Shown here: positions 7,573 through 16,138 of the stretch, one piece after another
Layout: every line of letters begins with the position of its first letter
Numbering within the stretch: the stretch's first letter is position 1
Assembly: GCA_964348085.1 (NCBI GenBank)
Contig: CAYGBI010000006.1
Span: forward strand, 11,803 to 75,802
Origin: VXYL01 sp964348085
Lineage (GTDB): Bacteria; Pseudomonadota; Gammaproteobacteria; Pseudomonadales; Azotimanducaceae
Direction of reading: 5' to 3'
DNA length: 64,000 nucleotides
Notes under the pieces: generated by a model
The model's input: only the letters and a program-made list of their open reading frames with translations
What the model was told of the DNA's origin: nothing
Database searches by the model: none
Program-made: the position numbers and the translations under genes

Positions 7573-9419
7573 AACGCGAACCCTATGGAAGCTGGCAGTC
7601 CCCCATCGACGCCGAAGTGGCGGTGGCGTCGGTCAAGGGCTACGGCAGCTTGCGCGGCGAGGGCGACGACCTGTATTGGACCGAGGCCCGCCCATCGGAG
7701 GGTGGCCGCACAACCCTCGTTCGCTACGCGGACGGCGAGAGTCGCGAGCTGACCCCCGCCCCTTTCCATCCCCGAAGCCGCGTCCACGAATACGGCGGCG
7801 GCGCCTATTGCGTCGCCGGCGAGCACGCCTTCTTCGTCAACTTCGCCGATCAGAACATCTACCGAGTGGCGGTGGACGGGCTAAGCGCACCGCGCGCCAT
7901 CACCGCGGGCGATGCCAACGAACGCTTCGGGGATTTGGCTTGGGACGGCGACGCCCTGCTCGCGGTGCGAGAGACCCACGGCGACGCCGAGCCGGTGAAC
8001 GACCTCGTGCGGGTGGACGTGGACACCGGATCGGTGACCGTGGTACACGCCGGGCATGACTTCTACGCCGCGCCGCGACCGGCGCACGGGCGGCTGGCGT
8101 TCCTCGTCTGGGATCACCCCAACATGCCTTGGGATGGCACGCAGCTCGTGGTGGCGGACTACCGACGCGGCGCGTTGACCAACGCGACCGTGGTCGCCGG
8201 CGGCGCCGCCGAGTCCGTCGTGCAACCTACCTGGTGCCGCGAACGCCTGCTGTTCGCCACCGACGCCGGGGGGTATTGGAACTTGCACGCCTACGACGAT
8301 TCCGGCGTCTATTGCGTGCTCGAGGAAGCGGCGGAATACGCCGGACCCGCGTGGCAGTTCGGCACCGCCTACTTCGCCGTCGTCGGCGAACACCATGTGG
8401 TAGCGAGGCGCGTGGCGGACGGCGTCGCCTCGCTGGTGCTCGTCGATATCGAACGCGGTTTCGCCACCCCCTTGCACGACGCCTGCTCGTCCTACGGCGA
8501 TCTCGCGCACAGCGCCCGCGGAATCGCCTACATCAGTGGGTACGCGGACCGATCAAGTCGGATCGTTGAACTCGGCCTAGACACACGGGAAGAGCGCGTC
8601 ATCGCGGCCCCGGCGCCGTCGTCGATTCCCCAAGCGGTCATCTCGGCTCCCGAGCGCATCGACTTTCCTACCGAAGGCGGCACGGCCCACGCCTTCATTT
8701 ATCCGCCCCGCAACGGCGACAAGCAGGGTTTGGTCGGCGAACTGCCGCCGCTGCTCGTCACCACCCACGGCGGCCCCACGGCGAGCGCCACCGCGGATCT
8801 GTCTTGGGGCGTGCAGTTCTACACCTCTCGGGGATGGGCGGTCGCGGACGTCAACTACCGCGGCAGCACGGGTTACGGACGACCCTATCGCGAGCAGTTG
8901 CGAGGCCGTTGGGGCCTTGCCGATGTCCAAGACTGCGTCGCCTGCGTGCGCCACCTCGTCGCCGAAGGCCGCGTGGACGCCAGCCGAGTAGCGATTCGCG
9001 GCGGCAGCGCCGGCGGCTACACCACGCTCGCAGCGTTGACCTTCAGTAGCGTCTTCAAAGCCGGCGCCAGCCACTACGGCATCGGCGACCTCAAGGCGCT
9101 GGACGAAGATACGCACAAGTTCGAGTCGCGCTACGTCGGCACGCTGGTCGGCGACAGCGAGGCGATACGCGACCGCTCGCCCATCAACCACGTGCATCGG
9201 CTCGACTGCCCGGTGATTTTCTTTCAAGGCGCGGACGACAAAGTGGTGCCGCCCAACCAAGCGGAAGCCATGCGCGACGCCTTGCTCGCCAAGGGCGTCG
9301 ATGTGGAGTACGAGCTGTTCGAGGGCGAGGGACACGGCTTCCGGCGGGCTGAAAACGTGCGTCGCGTTATCAACGCCGAATATGCGTTTTTCGCACGGGT
9401 GTTCGGCATCGCGCTATGA
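7569..9419 (+). CDS. S9 family prolyl-oligopeptidase-like peptidase
   Basis: 616 residues: an N-terminal beta-propeller and a C-terminal alpha/beta hydrolase domain. The nucleophile elbow GGSAGGY gives Ser480, GADDKVVPPNQ gives the acid (Asp556 or 557), and EGEGHGF gives His589. It resembles cytosolic dipeptidyl/acylaminoacyl peptidases; no signal peptide is seen. It overlaps the preceding GNAT gene and the following ddl gene by four bases each (ATGA), a tightly coupled set. An acetyltransferase next to an acylaminoacyl-peptidase-like enzyme is suggestive, but the substrate is unproven. Confidence 0.94.
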   Translation: MKREPYGSWQSPIDAEVAVASVKGYGSLRGEGDDLYWTEARPSEGGRTTLVRYADGESRELTPAPFHPRSRVHEYGGGAYCVAGEHAFFVNFADQNIYRVAVDGLSAPRAITAGDANERFGDLAWDGDALLAVRETHGDAEPVNDLVRVDVDTGSVTVVHAGHDFYAAPRPAHGRLAFLVWDHPNMPWDGTQLVVADYRRGALTNATVVAGGAAESVVQPTWCRERLLFATDAGGYWNLHAYDDSGVYCVLEEAAEYAGPAWQFGTAYFAVVGEHHVVARRVADGVASLVLVDIERGFATPLHDACSSYGDLAHSARGIAYISGYADRSSRIVELGLDTREERVIAAPAPSSIPQAVISAPERIDFPTEGGTAHAFIYPPRNGDKQGLVGELPPLLVTTHGGPTASATADLSWGVQFYTSRGWAVADVNYRGSTGYGRPYREQLRGRWGLADVQDCVACVRHLVAEGRVDASRVAIRGGSAGGYTTLAALTFSSVFKAGASHYGIGDLKALDEDTHKFESRYVGTLVGDSEAIRDRSPINHVHRLDCPVIFFQGADDKVVPPNQAEAMRDALLAKGVDVEYELFEGEGHGFRRAENVRRVINAEYAFFARVFGIAL

Positions 9420-10372
9420 ACGTCGCGGTGCTCGCCGGCGGAGCGTCCGCCGAGGCGCAAGTTTCCCGCTCCTCCGCCAAGGGCGTCGCCAGTGCGCTCG
9501 AGAGCCGCGGCCACGAGGTAGCAACCACGGAACTGAACGACCGCCTCGTGAACAATCTGCGAGCGTTCGCCCCGGACGTGGTGTTCCCGATGCTGCACGG
9601 CCCGCCCGGCGAAGACGGCACGGTGCAGGGACTACTGACCATGCTCGGCATGGCCTTCGTCGGCGCGGATGTGCGCGGCTGCGCCGTGGCGATGGACAAG
9701 CATGTGGCGAAGGCATTGTTCCGCGCCGAAGGTTTGCCGGTCGCCGACGACGTGTGCATCGCACCGGGCAGCGACCCCGCGGCAGCGGCACGAAGGGTTG
9801 ACGCCGAACTAGGCGACCGGGTGGTGGTAAAGCCAATGCGCCAAGGCTCGGCGTTGGGTTTGACGCCGCTGCCGAACGGCGGCGACCTCGTCGCACCCTT
9901 ACGAACGGCCCTCGCGTTCGGCGAGGGCGTCTTGGTGGAGCGCTACGTGCTCGGCAGAGAGATCACGGTAGGCGTGCTCGACGAGCACGACAAGCCGCCG
10001 GTGGCACTGCCCAGCATCGAGATCAAGGTCGCCGACGGCGAGTGGTACGACTATCGCAACCGCTACACGCCGGGAAGAAGCGAGCATGTCGTGCCAGCCC
10101 CACTGTCAGCCGACATACTCGACGAATTGGCCGAATTGGCGCTCCGCGCACACCGTTGCCTAGGCTTGCGCGACCTGTCCCGCGCCGATTTCGTGGTGGA
10201 CGACATCGGTGGGCGCTGTTGGCTACTGGAGGTCAACGCGCTGCCGGGCATGACGCCGACCAGTCTGTACCCGGACGCCTGCCGGGCGGTCGGCATCGAC
10301 TTCGCCGCATTGACGGACCGACTGGCGCGAAGCGCTTACCGGCGCGGCCCCGACCTTTCGCTTCGGGCGTAG
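9416..10372 (+). CDS. ddl: D-alanine--D-alanine ligase
   Basis: ATP-grasp ligase that makes D-Ala-D-Ala for peptidoglycan precursors in the cytoplasm. 318 residues, usual length. Motifs: VFPMLHGPPGEDGTVQGLL (N-terminal Ddl signature), AMDKHVAKALFRAEGLPV, VVVKPMRQGSALGLT, and the C-terminal LLEVNALPGMTPTSLYP. Catalytic loop residues lie around SRADFVVDD. The start overlaps the S9 peptidase stop. Ddl is normally in the mur/fts cluster; here it sits in a peptidase operon instead. Its last 40 bp or so have been duplicated downstream. Confidence 0.96.
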   Translation: MNVAVLAGGASAEAQVSRSSAKGVASALESRGHEVATTELNDRLVNNLRAFAPDVVFPMLHGPPGEDGTVQGLLTMLGMAFVGADVRGCAVAMDKHVAKALFRAEGLPVADDVCIAPGSDPAAAARRVDAELGDRVVVKPMRQGSALGLTPLPNGGDLVAPLRTALAFGEGVLVERYVLGREITVGVLDEHDKPPVALPSIEIKVADGEWYDYRNRYTPGRSEHVVPAPLSADILDELAELALRAHRCLGLRDLSRADFVVDDIGGRCWLLEVNALPGMTPTSLYPDACRAVGIDFAALTDRLARSAYRRGPDLSLRA

Positions 10373-10410
10373 CGCTTTCCACCTCGGATCGAACGCGCGT
10401 GGCTGTGGAT

Positions 10411-10713
10411 ATGCTAGACGGTGTTTACGAGGTCGCACCCGCCGTCTTGGCCGGATATCTCTTCGCCGTTGCGATGCAGTTGTGCGAACGGCTTAGCGGC
10501 GACGACTTCGCCTTCTCTCGCGCGGAACAGGCGATTTGGCCCCTCGCGGCCCTCGGCATCGAGCTGTTCTATCCGGGCGGCCTCGGCCTCGACACCTTCA
10601 TTATGATGCTCAGCGCTTTGGTGGTCTACGTGGCATGGAGGCAGCGCCTGCGCGACGCGCGTATCTACCGCGCCATGCTGCGTCGCAAGCTAAAACACAC
10701 CGACGCTCGATGA
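10411..10713 (+). CDS. Small membrane protein, duplicate copy 1
   Basis: 100 residues with hydrophobic segments at about 8-25 and 42-75, ending in a basic tail RRKLKHTDAR after VYVAWRQRLRDARIYRA. Copy 2 lies about 640 bp downstream with a nearly identical C-terminal half. ATG 10411 is used; GTG 10399 is an in-frame alternative. It follows ddl by 38 bp. The divergent N-terminal halves but conserved tails suggest selection on the tail. Function unknown. Confidence 0.6.
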   Translation: MLDGVYEVAPAVLAGYLFAVAMQLCERLSGDDFAFSRAEQAIWPLAALGIELFYPGGLGLDTFIMMLSALVVYVAWRQRLRDARIYRAMLRRKLKHTDAR

Positions 10714-10777
10714 AGCGACCAAACAGCAACCGGTCGAGCGCATCCCCTCAAGCTGAACGCGAAGGCGTGTCGAGCAG

Positions 10778-10970
10778 CTACTCGGCGCCAAGGCGCTCGA
10801 TATGCCGCAGCCAGATGTTGCGGAAACCGTACTCGGTGGCCGGGGTTCTGCAACACCAACGGGCCTTCCGGGCCGCGCGGCGTGTCGTAGCTGGCGAGTT
10901 CGTGGTGTTTGGCCAGCCGTTGAGTGCGTTGGCGGCGCTGAACGACCAAGCCGTTGTGAAATACGGTCAT
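10778..10970 (-). pseudogene. DUF1080 gene 3' relic
   Basis: This stretch encodes MTVFHNGLVVQRRQR and then PRGPEGPLVLQNPGHRVRF, matching the C-terminus of the intact DUF1080 protein downstream (MTVFHNGLVVQHRQR, HGPEGPLVLQDHGDRVRF). A frameshift follows RVRF. There is no N-terminal part: it was left behind by the tandem duplication and is not expected to be functional. Confidence 0.85.
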
Positions 10971-10973
10971 GCG

Positions 10974-11012
10974 GATCGACTAGCGCAGAGCGCTTTTCGA
11001 CGCGGCCCCGAC
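10974..11012 (+). pseudogene. ddl 3' relic at duplication junction
   Basis: The bases encode DRLAQSAFRRGPDL, against DRLARSAYRRGPDL at the true ddl C-terminus, and an in-frame stop now interrupts one reading. It marks the left border of duplicate copy 2. Confidence 0.75.
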
Positions 11013-11053
11013 CTCATTGCGCGCACAATGCACCCTCTGCCCCCATCCAAGCG

Positions 11054-11425
11054 GTGATACCGTATCTGCTGGGGGCGGTCTACGAGTTGGCCCCACCGTT
11101 CGTGGCTGGCTTTTTGGCTCGCGTCGCGATCAACCTGTGCGACAGGCTTGCCGGCTACGACTCCCCGACCTCGCTCAAGAACCCATTTGCTTGGGGTGGC
11201 TTCGTGGCCAGCGTGGTGGCCTTCATCGAACAATTCGCTCACGTCGACATCGGCCTTGGTGCTTTGCTCGGATGCCTGCTCAGCGCCTTGACGGTCTACG
11301 TGGCATGGAGGCAGCGCCTGCGCGAAGCCCGTATCTACCGCGCCACACTGCGTCGCAAGCAAAACACACCGACGCTCGATGGAGCGGCCAAACAGCAACC
11401 GGTCGAGCGCGTTCCCTCAAGCTGA
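11054..11425 (+). CDS. Small membrane protein, duplicate copy 2
   Basis: 123 residues from GTG 11054. Hydrophobic segments at about 3-28 and 45-80; it then shares SALTVYVAWRQRLREARIYRA with copy 1. Its tail is longer (NTPTLDGAAKQQPVERVPSS) because copy 1's stop is lost by a one-base difference. It faces the DUF1080 gene tail to tail. Function unknown. Confidence 0.55.
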   Translation: MIPYLLGAVYELAPPFVAGFLARVAINLCDRLAGYDSPTSLKNPFAWGGFVASVVAFIEQFAHVDIGLGALLGCLLSALTVYVAWRQRLREARIYRATLRRKQNTPTLDGAAKQQPVERVPSS

Positions 11426-11445
11426 ACGCAAGGCGTGTCGAGCAG

Positions 11446-12201
11446 CTACTCGGCGCGAAAGCGCTCGATACGCCGCAGCCATATGTTGCGGAACCGTACT
11501 CGGTCGCCGTGGTCCTGCAACACCAACGGGCCTTCGGGGCCGTGCGGCGTGTCGTAGTCTGCGAGTGCGCGGTGTTTGGTCGGCCCTTGCACTCGTTGGC
11601 GGTGCTGAACGACCAAGCCGTTGTGAAATACCGTCATGAACGCCGGCGACGCAAGCTCGCCGTCTCGGAACGTTGGCGTCTCGAAGACAATGTCGTAGAC
11701 ATGCCACTGCCCCGGCGCCACGCAGGCATTTACCAATGGCGGATATTGCCCGTAGATCGCGCCGGTTAGGCCGTCGGCGTAGGTAGGGTTGGCGTAGCCG
11801 TCGAGCACTTGCACTTCGTACAGGCCAAGCAGAAAAACGCCGCTGTTGCCGCGGCCTTGACTGTCGGCCGTGATCTCGGTCGGCGCACTCCACTCCACAT
11901 GCAACTGGCAACTGCCGAAGTGCTCTCGGGTGTGGATGTCGCCCGTTCTGGGCCGCACCGCCATCGCGTCGCCGTCTACCAGCCGCCAGCGCGCCACACC
12001 ACCGTCGGCACCGGCCCATGCGTCGAGATTCCTGCCGTCGAACAACACCACGGCGTCCGACGGTGGTTCCCCGGCACGCGCTTGGGTGGAAAAAGTCGGC
12101 GGTCGCACCACGGACGGCGACGGCCGGTCGATGTCGTGAACGCGCCACTTGCCGTCCGGCAGCGTCGGCGTATCGGTGTAGCCCTTCGGCAGTTCCTTCA
12201 T
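11446..12201 (-). CDS. DUF1080 (3-keto-disaccharide hydrolase) domain protein
   Basis: 251 residues of a concanavalin-like beta-sandwich typical of PF06439: VVLFDGRNLDAW, HVEWSAP, GRGNSGVFLLGLYEVQVLDGY, GQWHVYDIVFETP, FHNGLVVQ and GPLVLQDHGDRVRFRNIWLR. Family members act on glycans, some as 3-keto-glycoside hydrolases; most are exported. No signal peptide is obvious here (start MKELPKGYTDTPT). It lies 18 bp downstream of amt on the same strand and is probably cotranscribed, an unusual pairing. Confidence 0.88.
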   Translation of the reverse strand: MKELPKGYTDTPTLPDGKWRVHDIDRPSPSVVRPPTFSTQARAGEPPSDAVVLFDGRNLDAWAGADGGVARWRLVDGDAMAVRPRTGDIHTREHFGSCQLHVEWSAPTEITADSQGRGNSGVFLLGLYEVQVLDGYANPTYADGLTGAIYGQYPPLVNACVAPGQWHVYDIVFETPTFRDGELASPAFMTVFHNGLVVQHRQRVQGPTKHRALADYDTPHGPEGPLVLQDHGDRVRFRNIWLRRIERFRAE

Positions 12202-12219
12202 CGCAGCCCCTACATTTCG

Positions 12220-13518
12220 CTACAGGATGTAGCCACGTTCGTTGTGGGAGACCAAGTCCAAGCCTTCCACTTCGTCCTCGTCCGAGACGCGATTGCCCAC
12301 CAAGGCACCGGTGATCTTCAAGATGATCCAAGTGGCGACGGCCGTATAGCCCATGGTGGCCACCACACCGACGAATTGTGCGAGCAACTGATCACCGATG
12401 ACGATGTCTTCTTGGCCGCTGAAGACCCCGAGCGCACTACTGGCGAACAGCCCGGTGAGAATCGTACCCAATGCGCCGCCGACGGCATGCACCGGGAAGA
12501 CGTCGAGCGAATCGTCGATCTTGAGCTTCTGCTTCATGAAGTTGGTGGCGAAGAAGCACACTGTGCCGGCGGAGATGCCGATTACCAAGGCGCCGGCAGG
12601 GCCCACGAAGCCGGATGCCGGCGTGATGGTGCCGAGGCCGGCCACCATGCCGGTCACCGCCCCTAGCGCGCTCGGCTTGCCGTAGCGCAGCCACTCGATG
12701 ACGAGCCAAGTGAAGGCACCGGCGGCAGCCGAAATATGGGTAACCGTAAGCGCCATGGCGGCGTCGCCGTTGGCGGCCAGAGCACTACCGCCGTTGAAGC
12801 CGAACCAGCCCACCCACAGCATCGCGGCACCCGCCACGGTCAGCGTCATGTTGTGCGGTGGTTGCGTGCGCTCGGGGAAACCTCGCCTAGAGCCGAGGGT
12901 GATCGCGGCCACCACGGCGGCGGTGCCAGCCGTGATGTGGACCACCGTGCCGCCGGCGAAGTCCATCACTTTCAGCCATTCGATCCAGTCACCGCCCAAC
13001 CAGCCACCGCCCCACACCCAATGGGTGATGGGTGCGTACACCAAGAGCGACCAGAAGACAGTGAATAGCAGCACGGCGGAGAAACGCATGCGCTCGGCGA
13101 AGCCGCCTACGATCAGCGCCGGCGTGATGATGGCGAAGGTGAGTTGGAAGGTGGCGAAGAGCGATTCGGGAATGGTGCCGTTCAGGGCGTCCTCGGTCAC
13201 GCCGTTGTATAGGAACTTGCTGAGGTCCCCGACCACGCCGAGGCTGTCGCCAAACGCCAAACTGTAGCCTACAACTAGCCAAAGGATGGTCACCAGACAC
13301 GCGATCACGAAGCACTGCAAGAGCACGGAGAGCACGTTGTTGGCACGCACCAAGCCGCCATAGAAGAGCGCCAAACCGGGCAACGTCATGAACAGCACCA
13401 GCGCCGTCGACGTCAGGATCCACGCGCTATCGCCGCTGTCGAGCGTTTCCGAGCCGAAGGCGACGGCGCCGCCGAAGAGCGCCGCTACGGCGATAAGACG
13501 TTGCGCGAGCGTTTTCAT
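12220..13518 (-). CDS. amt: Ammonium transporter (Amt/MEP family)
   Basis: 432 residues: a cleavable-looking N-terminal helix ending GGAVAFGSE, then eleven transmembrane helices. Key pore features are FYGGLVRANN, the conserved histidines in VVHITAG (His194) and FPVHAVGG (His344), and GTITPASGFVGP. It conducts ammonium across the inner membrane. No glnK lies beside it in this window, although the two genes are usually linked; the upstream side is occupied by decayed duplicated sequence. Confidence 0.96.
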   Translation of the reverse strand: MKTLAQRLIAVAALFGGAVAFGSETLDSGDSAWILTSTALVLFMTLPGLALFYGGLVRANNVLSVLLQCFVIACLVTILWLVVGYSLAFGDSLGVVGDLSKFLYNGVTEDALNGTIPESLFATFQLTFAIITPALIVGGFAERMRFSAVLLFTVFWSLLVYAPITHWVWGGGWLGGDWIEWLKVMDFAGGTVVHITAGTAAVVAAITLGSRRGFPERTQPPHNMTLTVAGAAMLWVGWFGFNGGSALAANGDAAMALTVTHISAAAGAFTWLVIEWLRYGKPSALGAVTGMVAGLGTITPASGFVGPAGALVIGISAGTVCFFATNFMKQKLKIDDSLDVFPVHAVGGALGTILTGLFASSALGVFSGQEDIVIGDQLLAQFVGVVATMGYTAVATWIILKITGALVGNRVSDEDEVEGLDLVSHNERGYIL

Positions 13519-13588
13519 AGTTGCCCCTTCCCTGCCAAGCGAATGAACTTACACAACTATGCGCCTTTGTTCCACCGAGCGCCCGCTC

Positions 13589-13757
13589 AGCCCTCCACCC
13601 GCTCCGCTAGGAATACCGCCGGCGTGACGAAGTCGTTGCTCCGATAGGACAGCGGCCGCACGTCCCCTCACACGGGAACGGCGAAGGCCCGCGGAACCGC
13701 GAACTTCCCCCGACATAGCCGACGCGTACCCCAGCCGCAAGTAGCCAACGACGAGAG
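13589..13757 (-). pseudogene. Truncated copy of the secreted-protein gene at 14714-15424
   Basis: The strand reads LGYASAMSG and then degrades; DNA similarity to 15060-15260 is obvious, for example GACAGCGGCCGCA in both. It lacks the C-terminal two thirds and has deletions near 13600. It is the distal end of the second tandem duplication, truncated toward amt. Confidence 0.8.
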
Positions 13758-13760
13758 CCT

Positions 13761-13870
13761 TAGCGCCACGAAAGCCGTCGCCCTTCGGCGCCGCCTTTCG
13801 CCCCAGCCCAAGCCGCCCTAGCAGTCCTTCGGACTTCCGGCTGACGCCGCCAAGTCCGAAGGACTGCTAG
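13761..13870 (+). repeat. Dispersed hairpin repeat, copy a
   Basis: Begins TAGCGCCACGAAAGCCGTCG, continues through CTTTCGCCCCAGCCCAAGCC and ends in an inverted repeat (AGTCCTTCGGACTT against AAGTCCGAAGGACT). Lies 13 bp from the 3' end of the minus-strand gene at 13883. Confidence 0.85.
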
Positions 13871-13882
13871 CCCGAAGACCCC

Positions 13883-14623
13883 TCAAGCGGCCTCCCGGAC
13901 CGCCGCGTTCAGCCGCCACAGCAGCACCTCCCGGGCGATGGCGTCGATCACCGCCGAACGGACCCGAAGATTCTCGCTGGCGATGCTATGGACTTCGACG
14001 ACGATCCGGGGGATTACCTGAGTTCGAAAGTATTTGCAGTCCGTATAGGCCACCTCACCGAAAAGCGGGCGGTTATGACCGCAAAGCAGAGTCCGCCAAG
14101 GCGGAGCGGTCGGAATCGGCTCGTCCGGCCGGGGCGCCCGGTCGGTCAGAAACCACCGCCAACCGCGGGGTATCGCCTCGACGATGTGCAGGCCCGTGTT
14201 GGGTTCCCGAAGCCCGGTGACCACGCGGTCGGAGAAGTGGCCGCGCCCGTGCCACAGATCACTCAAGAACGAATTGACCCCCGGCCGCCAAGCCGGGTCC
14301 GGCGCCTCCGATAGGGCCGAAACCGTCACGAGCGTTCCCTGATGGCCGCCGTTCAGGATCGGGCGGTAGCCCGGAACGTGGGCGGCCAGCCACCCGGAGC
14401 GGAACTGCACCGCAAAGTCCTTGGCGTCCCTGCCCCCCGCCAGCGTGCCGCCGAGAATCGGCGTCTCGCCCGGCCAATGCTCCGCCGGAACCAGGAACCG
14501 AATCCCCCTCGCCCACTGCTCGTGGAACGGACCGTCCGCCGCCAAGCCGCACGAACAGGCGGGGAATGCCAAGCCCCCGACCAGCAGCAGGACAGCGCCT
14601 ATTCGTCGCAACTCCGGCACCAT
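13883..14623 (-). CDS. Secreted hypothetical protein, family B (intact copy)
   Basis: 246 residues. Signal peptide MVPELRRIGAVLLLVGGLAF followed by PACSCG, a possible but imperfect lipobox. The body has DFAVQFRSGWLAAHVPGY, PILNGGHQGTLVTVSAL and VAYTDCKYFRTQVIP. It is paralogous to the upstream gene at 14714-15424: the segments around FAVQF/FVMQL, GYRPILN/GYAPRLN and VAYTDCKY/VPYRRCEY align in order. No catalytic motif is recognised; probably periplasmic or outer-membrane anchored. A decayed second copy lies at 15388-16138. Confidence 0.65.
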   Translation of the reverse strand: MVPELRRIGAVLLLVGGLAFPACSCGLAADGPFHEQWARGIRFLVPAEHWPGETPILGGTLAGGRDAKDFAVQFRSGWLAAHVPGYRPILNGGHQGTLVTVSALSEAPDPAWRPGVNSFLSDLWHGRGHFSDRVVTGLREPNTGLHIVEAIPRGWRWFLTDRAPRPDEPIPTAPPWRTLLCGHNRPLFGEVAYTDCKYFRTQVIPRIVVEVHSIASENLRVRSAVIDAIAREVLLWRLNAAVREAA

Positions 14624-14713
14624 ATGAACTTGGTGACGTCCGCTTCCCGGAGAGCGCCGGTGATCGGCGTGCCGCCGAATGTCGGCGGGGGCAACATCAA
14701 GCGCCGCAACACC

Positions 14714-15424
14714 TCACGGCGATGCCGCGCCTTCGCCTTCCGTCCGCTCTCCTTCGGCCGGCGACACGAGCCAGCCGCCCACCGTCTCCAGAACCAACTC
14801 GGACACCTCGTCGATCAGATCGTTGTTGTCGCCGCCCAGCCAGAACTTCACCGCGAACAAGCGGGCGGACAAGCGCCGGTACTCGCAGCGTCGGTAGGGA
14901 ACCGACTCCGGCGCCAAGTCGTGGGCGGAGAACTCGCAGTGCCGCTGCGTCGGGCTGCCCCATAGGGCGCGCAGGCGCGACGGGCTCAACGCCTCCACCG
15001 CCACCACCACGTCTTGGGTGAAGTGGTTCAGCCGCGGCGCGTAGCCCTCCACCCGCTCCGCCACGAAGTCCGCCGGCAACTGCATGACGAAGTAGTTGCT
15101 CCGAAAGGACAGCGGCCGCAGGTCCCGCCACACCGGCACGGCGAAAGTCCGCGGAACCGCGAACTCCCCCCGGTCCGTGTGGATGCGGAAGACCGGCCGA
15201 TCCGCTTCGTCCCCCGACATCGCCGACGCGCAACCCAGCAGCAGGCAGCCAGCAACGAAAGCCCTGGCGCCACGGAAGCCGTCGCCTCCCGGCGCCGCCT
15301 TTCGCCCCAGCCCAAGCCGTCCTAACGCTCGGTCCGACTTCGCGGCTGACGCCGCCAAGTCCGACCGACTGCTAGCCCGAAGACCCCTCAAGCTCCCTCC
15401 CGGACCGCTCCGTTCAACCGCCAC
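14714..15424 (-). CDS. Putative lipoprotein, family A (start uncertain)
   Basis: About 170 residues of mature protein after a strong lipobox, VAGCLLLGCASA (Cys codon about 15230-15232). Body motifs: EFAVPRTFAVPVWRDL, NYFVMQLPADFVAERVEGY, DVVVAVEALSPS and VPYRRCEYRRL. The only ordinary in-frame start upstream of the signal is GTG 15424, which would translate straight through the dispersed repeat at 15264-15374 and into the neighbouring pseudogene. The native start was probably lost when the repeat inserted, or a non-standard start is used. Paralogue of the gene at 13883-14623; function unknown. Confidence 0.5.
   Translation of the reverse strand: MAVERSGPGGSLRGLRASSRSDLAASAAKSDRALGRLGLGRKAAPGGDGFRGARAFVAGCLLLGCASAMSGDEADRPVFRIHTDRGEFAVPRTFAVPVWRDLRPLSFRSNYFVMQLPADFVAERVEGYAPRLNHFTQDVVVAVEALSPSRLRALWGSPTQRHCEFSAHDLAPESVPYRRCEYRRLSARLFAVKFWLGGDNNDLIDEVSELVLETVGGWLVSPAEGERTEGEGAASP
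15264..15374 (+). repeat. Dispersed hairpin repeat, copy b
   Basis: Same element as at 13761: GGCGCCACGGAAGCCGTCGC, CTTTCGCCCCAGCCCAAGCC, then the inverted repeat GTCCGACTT...AAGTCCGAC. It sits between the decayed family-B gene and the signal peptide of the family-A lipoprotein. Confidence 0.85.
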
Positions 15425-16138
15425 AGCAGCACCTCCCGGGCGATGGCGTCGATCACCGCCGAACGGACCCGCAGATTCTCGCCGGCGATATTAATTTTGT
15501 CGACGACGATTCGGGGGGGTTATCTGAGTTCGAAAGTAGCTGCATTCCGTATAGACCACCTCACCGAAAACCGGGCGGTTGTGACTGCAATGCAGAATCC
15601 GCCAAGGCGGAGCGGTCGGAAGCGGCTCGTCCGGCCGCGGCGCCTAGTCTGTCAGAAACCACTGCCAATGGCCGGGCATCGCCTCGACGATGTGCAGGCC
15701 CGTGTTGAGTTCCCGCTGCCCGGTGACCACGCGGTCGGGGAACAGGCCGCGTCCGTGCCACAGATCGCTCAAGAACGAGTCGCCCCCCGGCCGCCAATCC
15801 GGGTCCGGCGCCTCCGCAAGGGCCAAAACGGTCGCGAGCATTCCCTGATAGCCGCCGTTCAGGATCGGGCGGTAGCCCGGAACGTGGGCGGCCAGCCACC
15901 CGGAACGGAACTGCACGGAAAAGTCCTTGGCGTCCCGGCTCCCCGCCAGCGTGCCGCCGAGAATCGGCGTCTCGCCCGGCCAATGCTCCGCCGGAACCAA
16001 GAACCGAATCCCCCTCGCCCACTGCTCGTAGCGCTGCTCGTGAAGCGGGCCGTCCGCCGCCAAGCCGCACGAACAGCCGGGAGACGCCAAAGCCCCCGCG
16101 GCCAGCAGGACAGCGCCTATTCGTCGCAACTCCGGCAC
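15388..16138 (-). pseudogene. Decayed second copy of the family-B secreted protein
   Basis: From GTG 16138 it reads VPELRRIGAVLLAAGALASPGCSCG and stays collinear with the intact copy at 13883-14623 until FLTD. There a CGG codon has become TAG (stop at 15644-15646). Downstream, near 15515, a run of G has one extra base relative to the intact copy. Both lesions argue for a pseudogene, although a truncated 165-residue product is possible. Confidence 0.75.

Larger units (their letters stand above)
10314..11637. repeat. Tandem duplication of an approximately 660-bp block
   Basis: Copy 1 (about 10314-10970) and copy 2 (about 10974-11637) each hold the 3' end of ddl, a small membrane protein gene and the 3' end of a DUF1080 gene on the minus strand. 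The copies abut at about 10971, giving the order expected of a single tandem duplication event followed by drift. Confidence 0.85.
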
